Origin: Planctomycetota bacterium
GTDB taxonomy: Bacteria; Planctomycetota; UBA1135; GCA-002686595
Direction: 5' to 3'
Assembly: GCA_029259595.1 (NCBI GenBank)
Contig: JAJDEW010000051.1
Location: 1 to 50,406, forward strand
DNA: 50,406 nucleotides
The notes below the pieces were generated by a model. It ran no database searches. It was not told the origin of the DNA and was given only the letters and a program-made list of their open reading frames with translations. A program made the translations under genes and the position numbers. Of the stretch, positions 36,915 through 45,122 are shown piece after piece; position 1 is the stretch's first letter; the number at the start of each line of letters is the position of its first letter.

Positions 36915-38132
36915 TCAGCGGTCCGTTTCTCCGACGACGATGTCGGTCGAGCCGATGATGGCGATGGCGTCGGCGATGAGCGCGCCCGGCAGGATGGCCT
37001 CGAGCACGGCCAGGTTCACGAACGACGGTCCACGCACACGTACGCGCACACCGACCTTGCCGCCGTCGGAGACGACGTAATGCCCCAGCTCACCGCGCGG
37101 GTTCTCGATGCCGACGTAGGCTTCGCCCGGGGGCACGCGCAGGGTCTTCGGAATGTCCGCGATCACCGGGCCGGGCTCGATCGCGGCCAGGCACCAGCGC
37201 ACGATCTTGATCGACTCCATCATCTCCATCACGCGGACGTACACGCGGTCCCAGCAGTCGCCGAGCGTGCCCTTTTCGCCGGTGCCGACGGGGATCTCGA
37301 AGGCCTTGTCCTTCCAGATCTCGTCGTACAGCTCGTAGGGCATGTCCTTGCGCAGGTCGAAGTCGACCCCGCTGCCGCGCAACATCGGCCCGGTCAGGCC
37401 GAAGTCCAACGCCATGTCGACCGGGATGACCCCGACGTCGGCGGTGCGCTTCACGAAGATGTGGTTGACCATCAACAGGTCGCAGTACTCCTTCCACTTC
37501 TCCTCGAAGGTGTCGCAGAAGCGCTCGACCTCGCTGAGCCAACCGGGCGGGGCGTCGTTGAACACGCCGCCGATGCGGATGTAGGAGTACGTGAGCCGCG
37601 CGCCGCAGATCTTCTCGAAGAGCGCCATCATCCATTCGCGCTCCCGGAACATGTACAGGAACGGCGTGAACGCGCCCAGGTCGAGGCCATAGGTCCCGAA
37701 GGCGATCAGGTGCGAGCCGATGCGGTTCAGCTCGGCGCAGATCGTCCGGATCATCAGCGCCCGGCGCGGAATCTCGACGCCCATCAGCTTCTCGACCGCC
37801 ATCGAGTAGCCGAGGTTGTTGTTCATCGCCGCCAGGTAGTCGTAGCGGTCGGTGTACGGCAGGTACTGCAGCCACTCGACGTTCTCGCCGATCTTCTCCG
37901 CGCAGCGATGCAGGTAGCCGAGGTGCGGCTGGGCGCCCGTGCAGACCTCGCCGTCGGCGCGCATCAGGATGCGCATCACGCCGTGGGTCGCGGGGTGCTG
38001 CGGCCCGAAGTTCACCTCCATGTCCTGCGTGCGGACATCGAACATGAACTCGCGCTCGCCGCTATCGAGCACGACCTCCTCGTCGGAGCGCGTGATCGTG
38101 GGCTCGTGGGTCTCTTGGGCCGTGCTCGTCAT
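36915..38132 (-). CDS. nuoD: NADH-quinone oxidoreductase subunit D
   Basis: 405 residues. MEVNFGPQHPATHGVMRILM, RCAEKIGENVEWLQYLPYTD, RTICAELNRIGSHLIAFG and YVGIENPRGELGHYVVSDGG are all highly conserved in the 49-kDa subunit that frames the quinone site. The last residues end ...IIGSTDIVVGETDR as normal. The ATG at 38132 overlaps the nuoC stop by four bases. A short acidic N-terminal extension precedes the domain. Confidence 0.98.
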   Translation of the reverse strand: MTSTAQETHEPTITRSDEEVVLDSGEREFMFDVRTQDMEVNFGPQHPATHGVMRILMRADGEVCTGAQPHLGYLHRCAEKIGENVEWLQYLPYTDRYDYLAAMNNNLGYSMAVEKLMGVEIPRRALMIRTICAELNRIGSHLIAFGTYGLDLGAFTPFLYMFREREWMMALFEKICGARLTYSYIRIGGVFNDAPPGWLSEVERFCDTFEEKWKEYCDLLMVNHIFVKRTADVGVIPVDMALDFGLTGPMLRGSGVDFDLRKDMPYELYDEIWKDKAFEIPVGTGEKGTLGDCWDRVYVRVMEMMESIKIVRWCLAAIEPGPVIADIPKTLRVPPGEAYVGIENPRGELGHYVVSDGGKVGVRVRVRGPSFVNLAVLEAILPGALIADAIAIIGSTDIVVGETDR

Positions 38133-38647
38133 TTGCAGGAGATCCCGTGGTATTCCTCGGGGAACTCGTAGTCCTTCCGCATCGGGAAGCCGACCCAGTC
38201 ATCGGGCAGGAGGATGTGACGCGGGTCCGGGTGACCTTCGAAGGTGATCCCGTACATCTCGGCCGCCTCGCGCTCGTGCCACTGGCAAGAGCGGTGCACC
38301 GGCACCGACGTCGGCATCACCGCGTTCGCCTTCGGGATCATGCACTTGATCGCCAGGCGATGCTTCTGCCCGATCGAGAGCAGCTGGACGTTGATCCAGA
38401 GGTTCTCGTCGTCCTTGGCCGGATCCGTGGCAGTGAAGTCGGCCACCAGGTCCATGTTCAGGCGCTCGTCGTCGCGACAGACCTGCAAGAAGGCGGGCAG
38501 CAGCTTGGCGTCGACCAGGACGAAGGGGTCGCCGAAACGGCCCTTGTCCTTCTTGTTCTCGGGATCGGGCTCGCGCGGCTCGTCGGCGCCCTGGAGTCCC
38601 GGCGCCTGGATGGCCTGCAGCCGATCGTGGATGCCCTGGAAGTCCAT
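38129..38647 (-). CDS. nuoC: NADH-quinone oxidoreductase subunit C
   Basis: 172 residues. WINVQLLSIGQKHRLAIKCM and HERLAxEMYGI-type block (here HEREAAEMYGITFEGHPDPR) then ILLPDDWVGFPMRKDYEFPE are the usual 30-kDa subunit signatures. The N-terminal region, including an insertion near EPDPENKKDKGRFGDPFVLV, is variable. Stop overlaps the nuoD start; the nuoB stop is 27 bases upstream. Confidence 0.96.
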   Translation of the reverse strand: MDFQGIHDRLQAIQAPGLQGADEPREPDPENKKDKGRFGDPFVLVDAKLLPAFLQVCRDDERLNMDLVADFTATDPAKDDENLWINVQLLSIGQKHRLAIKCMIPKANAVMPTSVPVHRSCQWHEREAAEMYGITFEGHPDPRHILLPDDWVGFPMRKDYEFPEEYHGISCK

Positions 38648-38674
38648 GTTCGAAGAGTGGAGGAGGGAGACGGA

Positions 38675-39175
38675 TCAGGCCGTGCGGGCGGGACGACGGA
38701 TGACGGACGAGTTCTGGATCTTCTCCTGAAGCTTCATCAGTCCCTCGAGCAACGCCTCGGGCCGCGGCGGACAGCCGGCCACGTAGACGTCCACCGGAAC
38801 GACCCGGTCCACGCCCTTCACGACGGTGTAGCCGAACTTGTAGTAGGGCCCGCCGCCGGTCGCGCAGGCTCCCATCGCGATCACGTACTTCGGCGAGGGC
38901 ATCTGGTCGTAGAGCCGCTTGATGCGCTCGGCCATTTTGAAGTTCACCGTGCCGGCCACGATCATGAGATCGGCCTGACGCGGCGAAGCACGGAAGGCGC
39001 CGGCCCCGAAGCGGTCGATGTCGTGGTGGGCGCAGCCGACCGCCATCATCTCGATCGCGCAGCAGGCCAACCCGAAGGTCATGGGCCAGATGCTGGACAA
39101 CCGGCACCAGTTGAGGAGCCAGTCGACCTTGGTCGTGAGGACGTTCTCTTGGAACTGTTTCTCGAGGAAGCCCAT
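38675..39175 (-). CDS. nuoB: NADH-quinone oxidoreductase subunit B
   Basis: 166 residues. [18 protein letters not shown] (the paired Cys of cluster N2), [14 protein letters not shown] and [18 protein letters not shown] give the four Cys ligands of the terminal 4Fe-4S cluster. Length normal. It starts after a 48-base gap from the nuoA stop. Confidence 0.98.
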   Translation of the reverse strand: MGFLEKQFQENVLTTKVDWLLNWCRLSSIWPMTFGLACCAIEMMAVGCAHHDIDRFGAGAFRASPRQADLMIVAGTVNFKMAERIKRLYDQMPSPKYVIAMGACATGGGPYYKFGYTVVKGVDRVVPVDVYVAGCPPRPEALLEGLMKLQEKIQNSSVIRRPARTA

Positions 39176-39223
39176 GGATCGCGTTACTCGGGGGAAAGCG
39201 CGGTGTGCGGAGGGGGAATCGCG

Positions 39224-39766
39224 TCAGGCGGCGGCGTCTTCGTCGCTCCCGCTGCTCTCGTCCTCGCCGGCCGCTTCTTCGGCGGCCTCCGGCTCGGCCG
39301 ACAGCTCTTGAACGGACGGCAGCTTCAAGCGCGGACGCTGCGTCGGCGGTTGGTAGGGACTCCCGGTCCAGGCCAGAACCCAGTCCAGGTCGCCCTTGGC
39401 CCACACGTAGGCCAGGCCCAGGAACAGGATCACGATGAACAGCACGCCCTCGACCAGGACGAAGGCACCGATCCCGGAGCCCGCCGCCGCTCCCGTATCG
39501 GCCACGGCGTCCTTCATGACAAGGGCCCAGGGGAACAAGAAGGCGATCTCGACCGCGAACACGACGTAGACCAACGCCACCGTGTAGTAGCGGATGTCGA
39601 ACTGGACCCAGGCGTCGCCGATGGCCTCTTCCCCGCACTCGTAGGTCTCCAGCCCTTCGCTGGACTTGCGCTTCGGCCGCAGGATCGACGCCAAGATCAT
39701 GTTCGCGAAGACGAACACGAAACCCACGGCGGCGAAGACGAGGACGGAGAGGTAGTCGAAGTACAT
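39224..39766 (-). CDS. nuoA: NADH-quinone oxidoreductase subunit A
   Basis: 180 residues from the ATG at 39766 (MYFDYLSVLVFAAVGFVFVF). SSEGLETYECGEEAIGDAWV and FDIRYYTVALVYVVFAVEIA are the conserved loop and helix. The C-terminus carries about 45 extra residues, Pro- and then Glu/Ala-rich (EPEAAEEAAGEDESSGSDED), not seen in most NuoA. First gene of the cluster; frames extending upstream of 39766 are not conserved. Confidence 0.96.
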   Translation of the reverse strand: MYFDYLSVLVFAAVGFVFVFANMILASILRPKRKSSEGLETYECGEEAIGDAWVQFDIRYYTVALVYVVFAVEIAFLFPWALVMKDAVADTGAAAGSGIGAFVLVEGVLFIVILFLGLAYVWAKGDLDWVLAWTGSPYQPPTQRPRLKLPSVQELSAEPEAAEEAAGEDESSGSDEDAAA

Positions 39767-40169
39767 GGCGGGTGCGGAGCGACGACCGGGCGCAGGCTCC
39801 AATCCACCCCGGACAGGAGGCCAGGGAGGCGGTCGGGCGGGCCGCGGACACGCGCGCTGCGTGGCCTGGATCGCCACCGGGAGCCGGATCGACCGGTCGA
39901 ATGCAGGGAACGGCGGGCCATCCTAGCGGGGTAGTGCTTTCGCCAGCGAACGAAAAGGGCCGGTCGCGTCCCGGGCGCCAAGATCCCCGGCCGGGCCGGC
40001 CGACGGCCCCCGATCCGCGGCCCCGGGGCATCCCCGGAACACCAAGGGCAAGAAAGCCCGTGACCGAGCCGACCGCCACCCGTCCTTGGGGCGTGGAAAC
40101 GCCCTGCACGACGGCCGAGCTCCGGGCCGCGGAGCCTGCCTCCGAGCGGACTGCGGGCCCCCGCGCGGG
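39767..40169. other. Intergenic stretch upstream of nuoA
   Basis: About 400 bases that must carry the promoter for nuoABCDHI on the minus strand. I see no clear promoter pair, ribosome-associated leader or regulator site. The sequence is uniformly GC-rich without protein-like frames. Confidence 0.35.
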
Positions 40170-40388
40170 ATGAAGGCCCTGCCCGGACTCGGACGGCGGT
40201 TGCTGGGTGCGACGCTCGCGCTGGCCGTTCTGACGCTCGCGCTCCACCCGCTGCGTCCGGAAGCCGGCGAGCCCTGGGTCCTGCGGTGGCTCCGCGTGGC
40301 CGTGGACCACCCGCTGCGGATGGTGCTCGCGCTGGGGCTTGTGGATTGGGCGCTGAGGCCGGGCTGGGGCGAAGACGAGGGGGTGTGA
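40170..40388 (+). CDS. Possible small membrane protein
   Basis: 72 residues from the ATG at 40170. Two hydrophobic stretches (LLGATLALAVLTLALHPL and LRMVLALGLVDWAL) separated by a loop, ending WGEDEGV. No family recognised. It lies between the nuoA upstream region and the repeat block at 40404, and composition is compatible with a gene, but nothing else supports it. Confidence 0.35.
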   Translation: MKALPGLGRRLLGATLALAVLTLALHPLRPEAGEPWVLRWLRVAVDHPLRMVLALGLVDWALRPGWGEDEGV

Positions 40389-40403
40389 CGGTGGCGGTGG
40401 CGG

Positions 40404-40755
40404 TTTGGACGCGGCGCACACTCCGTCGTGCGCCTGTGCCTGATTTCGAGGCTGCGCCTCGAAACGGCACCAGCACGGAGCCTGCGGCTCCGAGGCTACG
40501 GCCCGCCTCCGGCGGGCCTCCGCGGCCATCGCCAGTGGCTATCGCCAGTGGCCACGGTCGGCGCCCATGGTCGGCGCCCACGGGTCGGGGGGCCTTCTTG
40601 GACCAAGGACGGGGTCCCTAGGGGGGCGCAGCGGAGGGCCGCCGGAGGCGGGCCGTCGCGAAGCCTCGGAGCCGAAGGCTCCGTGCTGGTGCCGTTTCGA
40701 GGCGGAGCCTCGAAATCAGGCACAGGCGCGCGACGGAGTGCGCGCCGCGTCCAAA
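40404..40755. repeat. Long imperfect inverted repeat, ~115-bp arms
   Basis: The arm at 40404-40515 (tttggacgcggcgcacactc onward) is nearly the reverse complement of 40639-40755 (ending gcgcgccgcgtccaaa), with short mismatches and one 4-6-base insertion, around a ~120-base centre (40516-40638). Each arm itself contains small hairpins: tttcgaggctgcgcctcgaa, ggagcctgcggctcc, cccgcctccggcggg. No open frame spans it. It looks like a nonautonomous repeat family or a bidirectional hairpin structure. Confidence 0.85.
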
Positions 40756-40788
40756 AGGAGGTGTCGGCCCACGGCTACCTGACCGCTC

Positions 40789-40990
40789 GGCCCTCGGGTT
40801 GCGTTCCTCGCGGAAGGAAGCGAAGCGTTCTCGCCAGCCCCGCCCCACCGCGCCCAGCGATTGCGAGCCAAAAGGAAGTCCCGGGCCGCCGCGACCGCCC
40901 CCCCGGCCCTCGGGTTGCGTTCCTCGCGGAAGGAAGCGAAGCGTTCTCGCCAACCCCGCCCCACCGCGCGAACCGATTGCGAGCCGAAGG
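40789..40990. repeat. Two direct copies of a ~80-bp element
   Basis: ggccctcgggttgcgttcct begins at 40789 and again at 40905 (116 bases apart); both continue cgcggaaggaagcgaagcg then ttctcgcca and end in gattgcgagcc, with few differences. The block is a hairpin-prone sequence (gcgttcctcgcgg, ccgcgaggaacgc on the other strand). It is downstream of the inverted repeat and upstream of the 41074 gene, and contains no gene. Confidence 0.8.
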
Positions 40991-41073
40991 CGAGCGAGTC
41001 CGTCAGCCCCCCTATCGATCTCTGGGGCGGATCGGGGTAAGATGGGCGGCCTTTCCTAGCGCAGCTCCCTCCT

Positions 41074-41850
41074 ATGAATCCAATGACGGATGAGGGTGAG
41101 CGCTCCGACCTGAACCGTCCGTCCCGAGATCCCATGCTGGCCCAACTCCAAGACGAGATCGTTCGCGGTCCCGAGACCCATCCCCGGTTCGGCAAGAGCA
41201 TCATCGTTCGACCGACGATGGAGACGCCGCGCGCCGGGCGCTACATGTCTCAGGCGGTGGTGGTGACGACGGCGGCGCGTCGCCTCATCACGCTGTCGAA
41301 GGACGGCGAGAAGCTCGCCGCGGTCGTGCTCCAGGCCGAGCCCGAGGATCGCGACCCGACGACGCATCCGGAGTTCGCGGAAATCGCCCAAAACCTGCGC
41401 GAACTGACCAACAAGTGGTTCCCGAAGTCCCAATTCTGCCTGATTTCGAACAATCCCGAGCTGAGCCTGCCGTCGGTGCGGCACGCCCTGGGCTTCTTCG
41501 ATCAGCCCATCCTGCGGCTCGCCGCGGGCACGCAGAAGACCTACGCCGCCCTCAGCGGGAACGCACCGAAGGCCCACAAGAGCCTCGTCGAGGGCCTGTC
41601 GCGTCTCGAGATCGAGCGCCTGATCGTCCACACGCAATTCGTGCGCGGCTCGATCGACAACTCGAAGGACACCGAGGTGCGCGCCTGGTTGCGGACCCTG
41701 GGTGAGATCCGGCCCGCTTCGGTCCACATCTCGACCCTCGCGAAGGCCAAGGGCACGACCGAGAAGCCGATCACGAAGACCCGCATGAACGAGATCGTCG
41801 AGCTGGTCACCGAGAAGATCGGCGTCCCGGTCGAAGTCTGCACGGTCTGA
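41074..41850 (+). CDS. Radical-SAM-like protein without visible cluster cysteines
   Basis: 258 residues. The layout follows TIM-barrel radical SAM proteins: VRGPETHPRFGKSIIVRPTM resembles the usual GPVPSRRLGRSLG start; DPTTHPEFAEI stands where GGEPTLHP-type SAM binding is expected; CLISNNPELSLPSVRHALGF, FDQPILRLAAGTQKTY, LIVHTQFVRGSIDNSKD, EVRAWLRTLGEIRPASVHIS and VTEKIGVPVEVCTV match later strands. The CxxxCxxC motif that holds the 4Fe-4S cluster is missing; only Cys138 (FCLIS) and Cys256 (EVCTV) remain. It may be a non-catalytic relative. The ABC ATPase gene begins 16 bases after its stop. Confidence 0.55.
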   Translation: MNPMTDEGERSDLNRPSRDPMLAQLQDEIVRGPETHPRFGKSIIVRPTMETPRAGRYMSQAVVVTTAARRLITLSKDGEKLAAVVLQAEPEDRDPTTHPEFAEIAQNLRELTNKWFPKSQFCLISNNPELSLPSVRHALGFFDQPILRLAAGTQKTYAALSGNAPKAHKSLVEGLSRLEIERLIVHTQFVRGSIDNSKDTEVRAWLRTLGEIRPASVHISTLAKAKGTTEKPITKTRMNEIVELVTEKIGVPVEVCTV

Positions 41851-41866
41851 GCGAGCGCGGCGACGC

Positions 41867-42646
41867 ATGAAGCCGCCCCTGGCCCGGCTCGCTGGCGTCC
41901 GCAAGGCCTTCGGAGAGGTCACGGCCCTGGCCGAACTCTCGCTCGAAGTCGTCCCGGGTGAGGTCTACGGCCTGCTGGGCCCCAACGGAGCCGGCAAGAC
42001 GACGGCGCTGCGGATCCTGGTCGGTCTCCTGGCGCCCGACGCCGGGACGGTCACGCTGGACGGCCTGGATCTCACGCGCGAGCCGCTCGAGGCCCGTCGG
42101 CGCTTCGCCTGGGTGCCGGACGGCGCCCCGCTCTACGCCAACCTGTCCCCCCGCCAGCACTTGGAGCTCGTGGGCCGCTTGCACGGCCTGTCCGAGGAGC
42201 GGTTGGCCGGCGAGCTCGCACGGCTCCTCGAAGCCCTCGAGCTGGCCGACCGGATCGACGACCCCGTCGGCGGCTTCTCGCGCGGCATGCGCCAGAAGAC
42301 GGCGCTGGCCTGCGCGATCCTGCCCCGTCCGCCGCTCTTGATCCTGGACGAGCCGCTCTCCGGCCTGGACGCCCCGACCGCAGCCGTCATCAAGGAGCTC
42401 TTGCGGGTCTGGGCCGAGGACGGCGGGGCGGTGCTCGTCACCTCGCACCTCTTGGACGTGGTCGAGCGCGTCTGCCACCGCATGGGGATCCTGGACCGCG
42501 GGCAGCTCGTGGCCGAGGGCACGCTCGACGAGCTGCGAACGCGCTCCGCCAACGGGGGCACGCTCGAGGAGGTCTTCGGCGCGCTGACCCAGTCCAAGGA
42601 TCCGCGCGCCGAAGCCCGCCGCATCCTCGGGACCGGGACTCCCTGA
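41867..42646 (+). CDS. ABC transporter ATP-binding protein
   Basis: 259 residues. Walker A GLLGPNGAGKTTALRIL, a Q-loop region around RFAWVPDGAPLY, an ABC signature in the degenerate form GGFSRGMRQKTALA, Walker B LLILDEPLSGLD and the switch His in VTSHLLD. It belongs to the export-type ATPases that pair with ABC-2 permeases. A candidate permease is encoded 2.5 kb downstream (45123-46628). It starts 16 bases after the radical-SAM-like gene; the two are probably co-transcribed. Confidence 0.93.
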   Translation: MKPPLARLAGVRKAFGEVTALAELSLEVVPGEVYGLLGPNGAGKTTALRILVGLLAPDAGTVTLDGLDLTREPLEARRRFAWVPDGAPLYANLSPRQHLELVGRLHGLSEERLAGELARLLEALELADRIDDPVGGFSRGMRQKTALACAILPRPPLLILDEPLSGLDAPTAAVIKELLRVWAEDGGAVLVTSHLLDVVERVCHRMGILDRGQLVAEGTLDELRTRSANGGTLEEVFGALTQSKDPRAEARRILGTGTP

Positions 42647-42753
42647 GACGCCCTCGACGTCCTGGTGTGTTGATCCGGCGCGCGACTTCCGCAAGCTGGC
42701 CGGACGGCGACCCGCTTCCGGGCGCCGCAACCCCGAAACAACGGAGTCGATTC

Positions 42754-42981
42754 ATGAAAGGACTGATCGCCGGAGCACTCGCCCTTTCCATCACGGTCAC
42801 GAGCTGCCTGGGCCCGAACGAGGTCTTCAACGACGTGCACGAGTGGAACAAAGGCGTCTCGGAGAACCGCTGGGTGCAGGAAGGTGTCCACCTGGGCTGC
42901 TGGATCGTTCCCGTCTACCAGCTCTCGCTCTTCCTCGACATCGTCGTCTTCAACTCGATCGAGTGGTGGAAGAAGGACTGA
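42754..42981 (+). CDS. Small lipoprotein, DUF3332-like
   Basis: 75 residues. MKGLIAGALALSITVTSCLG is a lipoprotein signal with the Cys at position 18 (VTSC lipobox-like). The body (FNDVHEWNKGVSENRWVQEG, WIVPVYQLSLFLDIVVFNSI, EWWKKD) matches the DUF3332 pattern of a W-N motif followed by one membrane helix and a FNSIE end. Ribosome site acggag is eight bases before the ATG. Function unknown. Confidence 0.75.
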   Translation: MKGLIAGALALSITVTSCLGPNEVFNDVHEWNKGVSENRWVQEGVHLGCWIVPVYQLSLFLDIVVFNSIEWWKKD

Positions 42982-43056
42982 GCTCGACGCTCCACCGATC
43001 GCCGCGCGGCTCCACGACTCCGGCCGGGGTCGCGCGGCGTCCGGTTCTCGGTCCCC

Positions 43057-43452
43057 TTACAGGGCGACCTTGCGGCCGTCGTCGTCGACCGCGACCATCG
43101 TCACGCTGGCTTCCGTGACGTAGACGTCGTCCTGCGAGGAGAAGCGTCGCTCGGCCCAGACCCGGACGCGGACCGTGATCGAGGTCTTGCCGATGCGCTC
43201 CGTGTCGGTGAAGAAGGAGACGCAGTCGCCGACGTGGACCGGCGCCTTGAAGACGATCGAGTCCATCGCGACGGTCACCAGCTTGCCGGCATGGTGCTTG
43301 TGCGCCTCGACCGCGGCCGCGAGGTCGATCTCGGCCAGGATGACGCCACCGAAGATCGTTCCGAAGGCGTTCGTGTCGCGGGGCATCATCACCCGGCGGA
43401 TCGAGGGGCAGCCGCTGGCGGGAAAGCTCGCATCTTGATCGGAGGCACTCAT
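43057..43452 (-). CDS. Acyl-CoA thioesterase, hotdog fold (YciA/BFIT type)
   Basis: 131 residues. RVMMPRDTNAFGTIFGGVIL and EIDLAAAVEAHKHHAGKLVT contain the conserved NxxGxxFGG-type block and the catalytic Asp (EID), and VTVAMDSIVFKAPVHVGDCV with ERRFSSQDDVYVTEASVTMV completes the hotdog. It likely hydrolyses acyl-CoA esters. The ATG at 43452 overlaps the stop of the alpha/beta hydrolase by four bases (ATGA), so both are co-translated. Confidence 0.9.
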   Translation of the reverse strand: MSASDQDASFPASGCPSIRRVMMPRDTNAFGTIFGGVILAEIDLAAAVEAHKHHAGKLVTVAMDSIVFKAPVHVGDCVSFFTDTERIGKTSITVRVRVWAERRFSSQDDVYVTEASVTMVAVDDDGRKVAL

Positions 43453-44141
43453 GCCTCGATCTCTAACGCCTCGCGCGCCCAGGTGCGAACCTTCTCCTCG
43501 AGGATCGGCGTGCGGCCACGAAAGAAATGGTCGGCGCCGGGGAGCTCGTCGACGTCGAGGTTCGCGGGCAGGTTGCCGTGCTTCTGCGCGAGCTCGGTCA
43601 GCGTTCCGAACGCATCGCCGCCGCCGAAGAGCAGGAAGGCGGGCTGGCGGACGCGCTCGATGCACGCGCAGTCGTAGACCCCGACCGGCAAGGCCAACAG
43701 GATGAGGCGCTCGATGCGCGCGTCCCGGCCCGCGAGTCCGCAGGCCGTCCGGGATCCGAACGAGTAGCCCGCCGCCCACAGGGGCAGCGCCGGCCAGCGT
43801 GCGGCCAACAGGTCCAGCGCCGCGGCCAAATCGTCCTCCTCGCTCCCGGGCCCGCCCTGACCGTGGTGTTCGCCCGCGCTGCCCTCGACCCCCCGAAAGT
43901 TGAAGCGCAACGTCACGATCCCGTTGTCGCGCAGGGCGCGCGCCGTGCGGAAGACGATCGTGTTGCGCATCGTTCCGCCGTGCAACGGATGCGGATGGCA
44001 GACGACGGCGGCCGCGCGCGGCGTGCCGTCCGGTTCTTCCAAGAGGCCCTCGAGCCGTCCGGAAGGGCCGTCGAAGTCGATCTCGTTCAAAGTGGGATTC
44101 GGGAAGGGCGCCCGTATGATGGCGCGGACCGGCCGTTGCAT
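43449..44141 (-). CDS. Alpha/beta hydrolase (COG2945-like)
   Basis: 230 residues from the ATG at 44141. AAVVCHPHPLHGGTMRNTIV forms the oxyanion-hole region, GYSFGSRTACGLAG the nucleophile elbow (Ser in GYSFGS), and GADHFFRGRTP carries the catalytic His. These are marks of the small serine hydrolases in COG2945; substrate unknown. It is followed by the thioesterase gene (four-base overlap). The divergent thioredoxin gene starts only 23 bases away; a TTG near the TLNEIDFDG segment is an alternative start that would leave room for promoters. Confidence 0.85.
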   Translation of the reverse strand: MQRPVRAIIRAPFPNPTLNEIDFDGPSGRLEGLLEEPDGTPRAAAVVCHPHPLHGGTMRNTIVFRTARALRDNGIVTLRFNFRGVEGSAGEHHGQGGPGSEEDDLAAALDLLAARWPALPLWAAGYSFGSRTACGLAGRDARIERLILLALPVGVYDCACIERVRQPAFLLFGGGDAFGTLTELAQKHGNLPANLDVDELPGADHFFRGRTPILEEKVRTWAREALEIEA

Positions 44142-44164
44142 CGGACTATAGAGGCCGGAAGACC

Positions 44165-45046
44165 ATGAACACACCTTCGGAAACCGGGACCTGGGTCATC
44201 GACGTCGACGGCAGCAACTTCGAGCGCGACGTCATCCAACGCTCGCTCGAGCTCCCCGTCGTGATCGACTTCCAGGCGGAATGGTGCGGGCCCTGCAAGG
44301 AGCTCGGGCCCAAGCTCGAACAACGCGCGCGCGACGGAGCGGGCCGCTTCGTTCTGGCCCGCATCGACGTGGACAAGAGCCCCGAGCTCGCCGGCGCCCT
44401 GCGCGTCCAGAGCATTCCGGCGGTCATGGCCCTGGTGGGCGGCAAGCTGGTCGACACGTTCCAAGGTGTCGTGCCGGACGCCGAGCTGGACGCCTTCCTG
44501 GACCGCATCGCGCCGCCCGCGGGCGGCGTCGTGGAGAACGTCCAGGTCGAGACGGCGAAGAGCCTCGCGGACGCGGGCGACGTCGACGGGGCCACGGAGC
44601 TCTTGCGGACGCACCTCGCGACCGAAACCGACGACGTCCCGGCACGGATCGCGCTGGCGTCGATCCTGCTCGACGACGGCGACGTCGAAGCCGCCCAGAC
44701 CGTGATGCAGGAGCTGGACGAAGCCGCGCGCGCGACCGAGGACGGCCAGGCCCTCGTCGCCCGCCTCGCGCTGGCGGAGAACGCGGGCGACCTGCAGGAG
44801 CTGCGGGCCGCCGCCGAGGCCGCGCCCGAGGATCCGTCGACCCGCCTCGCGCTCGGACGCGGACTGGTCGCCGTGCAGCGCTATGAGGCCGGTCTCGAGG
44901 AGCTTTTGACCTCGCTCCAGCTCGACGCGACCTTCGACGACGGCGCGGCCAAGAAGGCCATGCTGGAGGTCTTCAACGTGCTCGGCCTCGAGGATCCGGT
45001 GGCGAACGACTACCGCTTCAAGCTCTCGCTCGAGCTGTTCTCCTGA
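44165..45046 (+). CDS. Thioredoxin-TPR protein (YbbN/CnoX-like)
   Basis: 293 residues. A thioredoxin domain (VVIDFQAEWCGPCKELGP with the CGPC active site near residue 41, and IPAVMALVGGKLVDTF) is followed by TPR-like helices (VDGATELLRTHLATETDDVP onward) ending FNVLGLEDPVANDYRFKLS. This is the layout of CnoX, the redox-regulated co-chaperone that protects proteins from oxidation and passes them to GroEL. Here both Cys of the active site are kept. Divergent from the hydrolase gene. Confidence 0.9.
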   Translation: MNTPSETGTWVIDVDGSNFERDVIQRSLELPVVIDFQAEWCGPCKELGPKLEQRARDGAGRFVLARIDVDKSPELAGALRVQSIPAVMALVGGKLVDTFQGVVPDAELDAFLDRIAPPAGGVVENVQVETAKSLADAGDVDGATELLRTHLATETDDVPARIALASILLDDGDVEAAQTVMQELDEAARATEDGQALVARLALAENAGDLQELRAAAEAAPEDPSTRLALGRGLVAVQRYEAGLEELLTSLQLDATFDDGAAKKAMLEVFNVLGLEDPVANDYRFKLSLELFS

Positions 45047-45122
45047 CCCGCCGGCGCGTGAGCGAGCCCCGCGCCCCGACCGCCCGGAAGGCTCGACGAG
45101 AAGCTGCCCGAGTCCACCCGCG

